A stretch of 16,257 nt of DNA from an uncultured Bacilli bacterium (GTDB lineage Bacteria; Bacillota_I; Bacilli_A; RF39; UBA660), in contig CALVQZ010000121.1 in the NCBI GenBank assembly GCA_944358275.1, forward strand, positions 1-16,257, written 5' to 3'. Under the pieces are notes generated by a model. That model was not told the DNA's origin. It saw nothing but the letters and a program-made list of their open reading frames with translations, and searched no databases. The translations under genes were made by a program, and so were the position numbers. Numbering within the stretch: the stretch's first letter is position 1; each line of letters opens with the position of its first letter. Of this stretch, positions 8,389-14,141 are shown piece after piece.

Positions 8389-9377
8389 ATGGATAATATA
8401 GATTTAATAAAAATAGTTTATTATGTAAGTGATGAAAATAAAAAAACAATAAAGGAAATTGAAAAAATGCTTTCATCTATAAATATCAATAGTAATACTA
8501 AGAAAAAAATCTAAAAATTAAATCAAAAGTTAGATCGATATATTCATCTTTAGCAATAGAAGCAAATTCATTGTCACTTGATAAAGTAGAAGATATTATT
8601 GATAAGAAAATAGTCTTAGGAAATAGAAAAGAAATTCAAGAAGTAAAGAATGCTAATGAGTTATATGAACATATTAACGATTATAATTGGAAGGATGAGA
8701 ATGACTTTTTAAAAGCACATACATTGATGATGAAATATTTTGATGATGATAATGGTTATTATAGAAATCATGGTGAAGAAATAAAAAAAGGTAATAAAGT
8801 CATATATACAGCACCACAGTTATTACTTGTCCCCTCACTAATGAAAAGTTTATTTGAATTTATAAATGCTAATGATAAAAAAATTCATCCGTTAATACTA
8901 TCCTCATTATTCCATTATTATTTTGTATATATTCATCCATTTAGCGATGGTAATGGAAGAATGGCAAGGTTTTGGGGAAGTTTAATTTTAACTAATTGGA
9001 ATTACAAATTTGAATTTATTCCAATAGAAGAAGAAATTTATCTAAATCAGAATGAATATTATGATTCAATTGCACAATGTCACATAAATGGGAATGCCAA
9101 TGTATTTATTGATTTTATGTTAAAAAGTATTAAGTCATCAATAGAAAAAACTACCCAGAAAACTACCCAGAAAACTAAAGAGATAATTAAATTAAATAGC
9201 AATCAATTAAAAATAATAAAGTTAATAGAAGAAAATAATAAAATTACTAGAAATGAATTAGCAAATAAATTAGATATAACACCTGATGGTGTTAAATATA
9301 ATTTAAAAAAACTGATAGACAATAATATAATTGAAAGAGTTGGCCCAGATAATGGAGGTTATTGGAATATAAAATAA
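8389..9377 (+). pseudogene. Fic-domain protein with C-terminal winged helix, split by a frameshift
   Basis: Fic proteins transfer AMP or related groups from nucleotides to target proteins. The gene seems to start at ATG 8389. It reads 41 codons with N-terminal helices, then meets TAA 8512-8514. Adding one base in the A7 tract 8503-8509 joins this to the downstream frame, giving about 329 residues. The joined protein has the class II inhibitory helix SSLAIEAN (8544-8567), containing the expected Glu; the next residue is Ala instead of the common Gly or Asn. The active-site loop HPFSDGNGRMAR (8934-8969) is complete, including the catalytic His. A TTQKTTQK linker (about 9150-9173) leads to a winged-helix domain (about 9199-9377). 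The open downstream frame alone (from TTG 8571) lacks the inhibitory helix and has no clear ribosome site. It is a real mutation, a slippage site or an assembly error; target and role are unknown. Confidence 0.8.
9147..9176 (+). repeat. 12-bp tandem repeat encoding TTQK in the Fic linker
   Basis: Two exact copies of AAAACTACCCAG (9147-9158, 9159-9170) are followed by a partial third (AAAACT). They encode the Thr-Gln-Lys-rich linker between the Fic domain and the winged helix. The unit is a multiple of three, so copy-number change would alter linker length without breaking the frame. Confidence 0.85.
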
Positions 9378-9465
9378 TTTATTTTGATATTAAGAAAAAT
9401 ATTATTGGTTATAGTTTTTCATTTATATGTATATCTTAAACAAAGTAAAAGGAGAGAAATTTAAA

Positions 9466-9741
9466 ATGGAAGAAAAAAAATTTAATAATGAATTTGAAAT
9501 ATTTAACGATAAAGGAGAAAAAATTATATGTAATGCTCTATTTACATTTGAATCAGATGAAACAGGCAAAAATTATATAGTGTATACAGATAACACACTA
9601 GATGAAGAAGGAAATAAAAAAGTATATGCATCAACATATGATCCAAATGAAGAAAATCCTGTTTTAGGAGCAATTGAAACTGAAAAAGAATGGAATATTA
9701 TCGAAGATATTTTAAATAAGTTACAACCTGAAGAACAATAA
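9466..9741 (+). CDS. DUF1292 protein, YrzB-like
   Basis: This 91-residue acidic protein fits DUF1292 (YrzB of Bacillus): a beta-rich segment 'ALFTFESDETGKNYIVYTD', then 'KVYASTYDP' and a C-terminal helix 'EKEWNIIEDILNKL'. Its molecular role is unknown, but the gene habitually follows alaS and ruvX in Firmicutes, as here apart from the inserted fic gene. ATG 9466 was chosen because AAGGAGAG lies upstream at 9449-9456; an in-frame start at 9427 would add an atypical basic extension. The gene ends six bases before a terminator, so it closes the operon. Confidence 0.85.
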   Translation: MEEKKFNNEFEIFNDKGEKIICNALFTFESDETGKNYIVYTDNTLDEEGNKKVYASTYDPNEENPVLGAIETEKEWNIIEDILNKLQPEEQ

Positions 9742-9746
9742 TTTAT

Positions 9747-9768
9747 AAAGCACTTTTAGTGTTTTTTT
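9747..9768 (+). terminator. Intrinsic terminator after DUF1292
   Basis: An 8-bp stem (AAAGCACT with AGTGTTTT, one G-T wobble) with a TTT loop runs into a T-tract. It lies directly after the DUF1292 stop and marks the end of the operon before ezrA. Confidence 0.75.
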
Positions 9769-9840
9769 CTTTTCTTACATTTTAGTAAAACTATGATTAT
9801 AGATTATTTTATAAATTGTATTCTAAATTGTCGAATTTTG

Positions 9841-9861
9841 TGGTAGAATAGATTATATAAT
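9841..9861 (+). promoter_or_regulatory. Probable ezrA promoter
   Basis: An extended -10 element, TGG-TAGAAT, lies at 9841-9849 and would start transcripts near 9856, upstream of the ribosome site. A perfect TATAAT also lies at 9856-9861 but would start the mRNA inside or after the ribosome binding site. No convincing -35 matches either one. Confidence 0.4.
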
Positions 9862-9875
9862 GGAAGGTGATTAGG

Positions 9876-11600
9876 GTGGCTAACGATATAGTGCTTTTAT
9901 GTATTACATATTATATTATTGCTGTAGTAAGTATTATTGTTGTTCTTAACTTGATCGAGTATTTTAGCAAGAAAAAATACAAAAGCGAAATACAAAATAT
10001 GGATGTTGAGAAAAATCAAATAATCGATTCAGGAATAATGACAGAATTATCAAAAGTAGAATCACTTACCAAGACTAAATCGATTAGAGAAAAGTATAAT
10101 TTATGGCAAAAAGAGATCGATGGTATGAAAAAAGAACTAGAAGGTTCTGTCAATGATATGATTTTAGATGCAGACTTTTTGCTTGAACAAAAAGATTTTA
10201 AAGATTATATAAGAAAAAAGATAAATATTGAGATAAAGTTATATGAAGTAAAGGCGCAGAAGGAAAGAGTCTTTGAAGAAATAAGAGAGATTACTTTAAG
10301 TGAAGAGAGAAATAGAGTAATTATAACAGAATTAAAAACAGAATTTAGAGATATAGTTCAAATTTTTGAAACGAGTAAAGATACTTTTGCGCCTATAGAT
10401 AAAGTTGTAGAACTACAAATAGAAACTATTGAAAAAAGATTTCAAGATTTTGAAAGTGAGATGGAAAAACAAGATTATGTATCTGCAAATAAGTTAGTTG
10501 AATTACTTGATACTCTAATTAAACATTTAAGAACTATTGTAGATGAAATACCACCTTCACTTGTAATGGCAGAATCCATAATACCAAAGCGTCTTGTTGA
10601 TTTAAAAATTACATATGATGATATGCTTAAAAAAGGTTATCAACTAGATTACCTAAATATAGAGTATAATATCGATGAAATAAATAAAAAGATATCTGAT
10701 ATTATGTCTAGAATAAGGGTATTAAACCTAGAAGATGCGTTATTTGAATTAAGAACAATTTTAGAATATACAGATTCAGTGTATACTGATTTTGAAAGAG
10801 AAAAAATAGCAAGAAAAGAATATGAAGAATCTATCGTAATTTTTAAAAATAAAGTAAAGAAAATAAATGAAATAATGAATAAGTTATATGGAAAAGTAGT
10901 AGATGCGAAGTATAATTATAAACTTTCTGAAGAACAATTATCTTCTTTAGATGAGTTAAGTAATGAACTTATTATTTTAGATGAAGACTTTTCTAAATTA
11001 AGTGAAGCGGCAAAAACTACAAGTTTTCCATATACAAGGTTAAATAAAGAATTAGAAATATTGATTTTAAAATTATCTAGAGTTGAAGAAAGATTACAAG
11101 AATATATAGATTCTATTGGTAATATGCAGGAAGATGAAAAAAGAGCACGAGAACAATTAGTAGATATGAAAGGTTTACTAGAAACAAGTAAACGCAAAAT
11201 AAGAGAGTATAAATTACCTATTGTGCCTGATTCATATTTCATTGAATTAAAAGAAGCAGTTGAAGCTATAAGGGAAGTTAATAAAGAATTAGATAGAAAA
11301 CCAATAAATATCGATGTATTAAATACTAGAGTAGATACTGCAAGAGATTTAATATTTAAGTTTTATAATACTAGTAATGAACTAATAAAATCAGCAATGT
11401 TAGCAGAAAAAGCAATAATATATGGAAATAGATATAGAACTAAAAAACAATATATTGATGAAGGACTTAATAAAGCAGAAATATTATTTAACAAAGGTGA
11501 ATATAGAAAATCACTCGAATTAACACTTAATACGATTGATATAGTTGAACCAAATGTTCATAAAAAATTATTAGATTCATATGAAAAAAATTCTGAATAA
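9876..11600 (+). CDS. ezrA: Septation ring formation regulator EzrA
   Basis: EzrA is a membrane-anchored, spectrin-like coiled-coil protein that binds FtsZ and controls where Z-rings form. This copy has 574 residues: one N-terminal membrane segment (about 5-28) with a very short outside end, then a long, charged, cytoplasmic helical region made of coiled coils. The segment after the membrane helix (KNQIIDSGIMTELSKVESL, then KYNLWQKEIDGM) fits the family. GTG 9876 was preferred over GTG 9867 because GGAAGG lies at 9862-9867 at proper distance. The length is close to the usual ~560-570. The gene has its own presumed promoter, and its stop codon lies inside the loop of its terminator. Confidence 0.85.
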   Translation: MANDIVLLCITYYIIAVVSIIVVLNLIEYFSKKKYKSEIQNMDVEKNQIIDSGIMTELSKVESLTKTKSIREKYNLWQKEIDGMKKELEGSVNDMILDADFLLEQKDFKDYIRKKINIEIKLYEVKAQKERVFEEIREITLSEERNRVIITELKTEFRDIVQIFETSKDTFAPIDKVVELQIETIEKRFQDFESEMEKQDYVSANKLVELLDTLIKHLRTIVDEIPPSLVMAESIIPKRLVDLKITYDDMLKKGYQLDYLNIEYNIDEINKKISDIMSRIRVLNLEDALFELRTILEYTDSVYTDFEREKIARKEYEESIVIFKNKVKKINEIMNKLYGKVVDAKYNYKLSEEQLSSLDELSNELIILDEDFSKLSEAAKTTSFPYTRLNKELEILILKLSRVEERLQEYIDSIGNMQEDEKRAREQLVDMKGLLETSKRKIREYKLPIVPDSYFIELKEAVEAIREVNKELDRKPINIDVLNTRVDTARDLIFKFYNTSNELIKSAMLAEKAIIYGNRYRTKKQYIDEGLNKAEILFNKGEYRKSLELTLNTIDIVEPNVHKKLLDSYEKNSE

Positions 11601-11617
11601 GAATTTTTTTTCTTTTT
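11584..11617 (+). terminator. Intrinsic terminator overlapping the ezrA stop codon
   Basis: An 11-bp AT-rich stem (A7-TTCT at 11584-11594 with AGAA-T7 at 11600-11610) encloses a 5-base loop, followed by more T residues to 11617. The ezrA TAA (11598-11600) is at the loop edge, so the last codons of ezrA form the left arm. Confidence 0.65.
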
Positions 11618-11643
11618 AACTAATATACTTTATTGGTGGTTTA

Positions 11644-12468
11644 ATGAAAAAAATAATCGAGTACATAGTAATTACATTGTTCTTTTGTGCAAGTCTTATA
11701 TATACAAAAAATATAACTAATGTAGCAAAAAGTAACGATCCAATAATGAAAAATATAAAAAATGTAAGTGATAATTATAAAATAGAAAGTGTAAATGCTA
11801 TAGTAACTGATGAAGATGTAATACCTGGTGTGAATGGTTGTGAAATAGATATAGATAAGAGTTATGAGAATATGAAGAAGATAAATGAATATACAGACAA
11901 AATGTTGAAATATAAAGACATAATACCAGAAATAACAATAACAAATATTTTTGATAAATATATATCAAATGGAAATACAAAAGAAAGAAATGTTTCAATA
12001 GTTGTATATATAAAAGATAATATAGATTTAGTCAATAACATAGTAGATGTAAAACTAAATGTATTTTTAGATAGCAGTATTCTCACAAATGGAAAAATAG
12101 ATATTTCTCAAAATAAAAGAATATATAATGGTGGAAATAATTTAAAATATGATGATGTAACAATAGAATGGATAAATGATGTTATAGAAGATAATTATAA
12201 TAGACCTAAGTATTGTTTAAATATAGATAGAAACGACGATAATCTTCTTTTATGCGCAAGAAATAAAATGCATACGATAAGTCCTAAATTAGTTGTAACA
12301 AGTATAAACACATATAAGATTAAAGAATCTATAACAAATGGAAATATAATATATTTTGATGAAAATAGTATACATAAATTAAATGAAATAAAAGATTTTC
12401 TATTAAAGAAAGGATATAACATAGTTTATTTAGAGGAACTTTTAAGTGAAGATAAGTGCAAGAAGTAA
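11644..12468 (+). CDS. Membrane-anchored protein resembling a degenerate polysaccharide deacetylase
   Basis: This 274-residue protein has an uncleaved-looking signal or membrane anchor at residues 4-22, without a lipobox. The external part begins 'ESVNAIVTDEDVIPGVNGCEIDIDKSYENMKK', a region I associate with Firmicutes proteins that carry a C-terminal NodB-like polysaccharide deacetylase fold. The later layout fits that fold: a strand 'VSIVVYIKDN', then 'LNVFLDSSIL', a central stretch with two spaced cysteines, and a final 'LKKGYNIVYLEELLSE', which resembles the fold's end. The H-x3-H metal motif and a clear T-F-D-D are not visible, so catalysis is doubtful. The start has GGTGG at 11635-11639. 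It lies between ezrA and the insertion sequence. Family assignment is inference from pattern; the function is unknown. Confidence 0.5.
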   Translation: MKKIIEYIVITLFFCASLIYTKNITNVAKSNDPIMKNIKNVSDNYKIESVNAIVTDEDVIPGVNGCEIDIDKSYENMKKINEYTDKMLKYKDIIPEITITNIFDKYISNGNTKERNVSIVVYIKDNIDLVNNIVDVKLNVFLDSSILTNGKIDISQNKRIYNGGNNLKYDDVTIEWINDVIEDNYNRPKYCLNIDRNDDNLLLCARNKMHTISPKLVVTSINTYKIKESITNGNIIYFDENSIHKLNEIKDFLLKKGYNIVYLEELLSEDKCKK

Positions 12469-12493
12469 TTATATATTTAAGTAGAGTAAATTA

Positions 12494-12508
12494 TTTAATG
12501 GTTATAAA
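12494..12508 (+). repeat. Left copy of 15-bp direct repeat flanking the IS30 element
   Basis: TTTAATGGTTATAAA occurs here and again at 14042-14056. The two copies bracket the transposase region and abut symmetric inverted ends, so they are best read as a target-site duplication. Confidence 0.6.
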
Positions 12509-12558
12509 CGCAAATTTTTAGACTAAATTCCGTTTTTAAAATGATTAGTTAAATTACA

Positions 12559-12601
12559 AGACTTATTCCCGAAAAATACATTGTAAAACGGAAATAAGTC
12601 T
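12559..12601. repeat. Inverted repeat in the left part of the IS
   Basis: AGACTTATTCCCG (12559-12571) pairs with CGGAAATAAGTCT (12589-12601) with one mismatch, around a 17-base loop. Both arms are variants of the motif found as longer exact copies at 12666-12684 and 13989-14007. Confidence 0.6.
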
Positions 12602-12665
12602 ATAATTTTAATCAAAGAAAAGTAAATTTTTGCATACTAAAATTACGGAGGTTATTTCAGTTTTT

Positions 12666-12684
12666 AAGACTTATTTCAGTTTTT
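12666..12684 (+). repeat. 19-bp motif, left copy
   Basis: AAGACTTATTTCAGTTTTT is repeated exactly at 13989-14007 in the same orientation. A partial copy (TTATTTCAGTTTTT, 12652-12665) sits 19 bases upstream, so this side has a tandem pair. They may be transposase binding sites or scars of repeated insertion. Confidence 0.7.
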
Positions 12685-12722
12685 TATGTTTCCTTGCATT
12701 TTAAAAACTTACTTTATTGATA

Positions 12723-12747
12723 ACAAATAAAGAATAACTTTATTTGT
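12723..12747. repeat. Perfect 10-bp hairpin beyond the transposase end
   Basis: ACAAATAAAG (12723-12732) pairs perfectly with CTTTATTTGT (12738-12747) around AATAA. It follows the transposase on the minus strand by about 70 bases. No clean T-run follows in that direction, so its terminator role is uncertain. Confidence 0.5.
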
Positions 12748-12771
12748 ATAAATATTATAAATTAACTTATT

Positions 12772-12816
12772 ATTGTCAATGGTCAAGATGAACTCACTTC
12801 GTTCGCCATTGACAAT
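12772..12816. repeat. Strong stem-loop abutting the transposase stop codon
   Basis: ATTGTCAATGG (12772-12782) pairs perfectly with CCATTGACAAT (12806-12816), extendable by one pair. The 23-base loop contains a short inner GAAC/GTTC pairing. It begins two bases past the transposase stop. No T-run follows on the minus strand, so it seems to be a structural element rather than a plain terminator. Confidence 0.7.
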
Positions 12817-12818
12817 AT

Positions 12819-13943
12819 TTAGAATAATTCGTTGAATATATCTTCATCAAATACTTTGATAAATGCTTCCTTTGGCGTGTTGCCATCTAAAGAGCGTAAA
12901 GGTTTATTAAGTATAGTTTTATTGATATTTTTTATATCAACTTTTGAATATTTGTCTACTGATTTACCTTTTGGAAAAAACAATCTAATTTGTTTGTTCA
13001 TATTTTCAACATTAGGTTTTTGATTTGATACATATGGATCACAAAAGAATAACTTACATATTTCTTCACCAGTTATTTTTTTATATCATATGCCATTTAT
13101 ATCAGAAAAATATGGATCTCTATCAGTTAAAATAGTTGGAATTAATTCTTTGAATGTATCTATTCCAAGTTTTTCTTCTAATTCATCAAAAAAATCTACA
13201 ACTTTCTTTGAATTTGGATTCGAAATAATATTTAATAAAGTGAATTGCAAATCTGGTAGAATAAATGTTAAAATATTCTTGTTATCTGTTTTTATAGCAC
13301 CAAGGAAATCAAGTTGCCAAACATAAATTCCGGGATTCTTATGTATGAAAGCAAGATAATCAAGATAAGTATGACCTGTTCTGTCAATAGTTTTATTTTC
13401 AGAATATTCATACTTTTTATTATGCTTTCTTTTTTTATAAGTGACAGCATAAGGTAAATCAATTCTTTTAGTAGTTAAATAACCTTTATTGATGTAACCA
13501 TATAAAGTAGAAACAGATTTTTTTATAGTATCATTATTTTCAATTTTAATTTGATATATGGATTTATTTTCTCCAACACCATCTTTGATAATTTTATCTA
13601 GTTGTTTAAATTCTTCATCATCAACATCTATGCCTCTTCGTGAATTGACTAAATTAGTGTCAGCTTTTTCTTGAGCCTTAGAAGCATCATATTTGTATTT
13701 TGTATATGGGCAATTATTATATCTATTTTTACAACCTGTACAAACATAAGGCCATCTTTCAGTTCTTTTACAACTATTTTTTAAGCCAATAGAAACTTCA
13801 ATTCTATTTCTTTTAACTTCTTTTGATACACTAGTTGGATCAACTAATAAATTTTCTCCAATATCTTTTAATTTATATCCGTGTGATATACCAGAAGAAA
13901 TTACCTTTCTTTGTTCAAATGTTAAATGTTTCCAATTTTTCAT
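12819..13943 (-). pseudogene. IS30-family transposase interrupted by an in-frame TGA
   Basis: The reading frame runs from ATG 13943-13941 to TAA 12821-12819 (374 codons) but holds one TGA at 13088-13086 (codon 286). The N-terminus is a helix-turn-helix (HLTFEQRKVISSGISHG...LKDIGENL, about 7-45) typical of IS30. Next is a cysteine cluster (C58, C68, C71, C78). In the DDE catalytic core the first Asp is D212 (WQLDFLGAI), the second D274 (LTDRDPYFSD) and the Glu E313 (QKPNVENMNKQIR). The stop falls between the second Asp and the Glu, so the 285-residue product cannot form the active site. Sequence after the stop stays in the same frame and is family-like to the end, so this is a single nonsense change, probably recent. 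TGA is a true stop in this genome. The start has AAGGAGG upstream (13957-13951). Confidence 0.85.
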
Positions 13944-13976
13944 TTAAAATACCTCCTTACAGCAAGGAAACATTAA

Positions 13977-13987
13977 GTATATTATAA
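13977..13987 (-). promoter_or_regulatory. Possible -10 region for the transposase
   Basis: On the minus strand TATAAT (about 13986-13981) lies about 40 bases before the transposase ATG, close to the AAGGAGG ribosome site. I see no good -35 at the expected distance. In the leader, CCTT and AAGG at the ribosome site could pair weakly, as IS leaders often do to block read-through translation. Confidence 0.35.
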
Positions 13988-13988
13988 C

Positions 13989-14007
13989 AAGACTTATTTC
14001 AGTTTTT
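13989..14007 (+). repeat. 19-bp motif, right copy
   Basis: AAGACTTATTTCAGTTTTT is identical to 12666-12684. Its 3' half (ATTTCAGTTTT) can pair with AAAACGGAAAT at 14014-14024 with one mismatch, making a hairpin at the right end of the element. Confidence 0.7.
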
Positions 14008-14041
14008 ATAAAGAAAACGGAAATTCAAATTAAATTTAAGG

Positions 14042-14056
14042 TTTAATGGTTATAAA
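14042..14056 (+). repeat. Right copy of 15-bp direct repeat flanking the IS30 element
   Basis: TTTAATGGTTATAAA is identical to 12494-12508. Removing one copy plus the element restores a continuous intergenic region ahead of the RNase J promoter. Confidence 0.6.
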
Positions 14057-14068
14057 ATTTGTTAGTCG

Positions 14069-14097
14069 TTGCAATTTCTCTTTAAATTTGATATAAT
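14069..14097 (+). promoter_or_regulatory. Promoter of the RNase J-family gene
   Basis: TTGCAA (14069-14074), a 17-base spacer and a perfect TATAAT (14092-14097) give a start near 14104 and a leader of about 38 bases. The leader ends with an AGAGGAGG ribosome site at 14127-14134. Confidence 0.7.
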
Positions 14098-14141
14098 GTA
14101 CAAGCATTGTCTTTTCAAACTATTAAAGAGGAGGTTATATT

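Larger units (their letters stand above)
12509..14041 (-). mobile_element. IS30-family insertion sequence (proposed limits)
   Basis: The transposase on the minus strand is of IS30 type. The limits come from the exact 15-bp direct repeat on both sides and from imperfect inverted ends: AAATTCCGTTTT (12525-12536) and AAAACGGAAATT (14014-14025) match at 11 of 12 positions, and each lies exactly 16 bases from its flanking repeat. The element would be 1,533 bp. The non-coding part after the transposase (12509-12818) is unusually long for the family and holds two hairpins and several copies of a 19-bp motif. The insertion lies between the deacetylase-like gene and the promoter of the RNase J gene, which remains intact 28 bases outside it. 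Alternative inner ends (ATGTTTCCTTGC at 12686-12697, inverted at 13962-13973) cannot be excluded. Confidence 0.6.

Noticed and set aside
9147..9176. Short tandem repeats as a CRISPR or microsatellite array
   Set aside because: There are only two and a half units, inside a coding frame, without spacers.
13090..13326. Plus-strand open frame opposite the transposase
   Set aside because: It is antisense to a clear IS30 reading frame and has no family-like sequence.
12819..13943. Possibility that TGA encodes Trp (Mycoplasma code), making the transposase intact
   Set aside because: xseA, xseB and alaS all end in TGA at tight ATGA overlaps with the next start, and Trp is encoded by TGG throughout, so TGA is a stop here.
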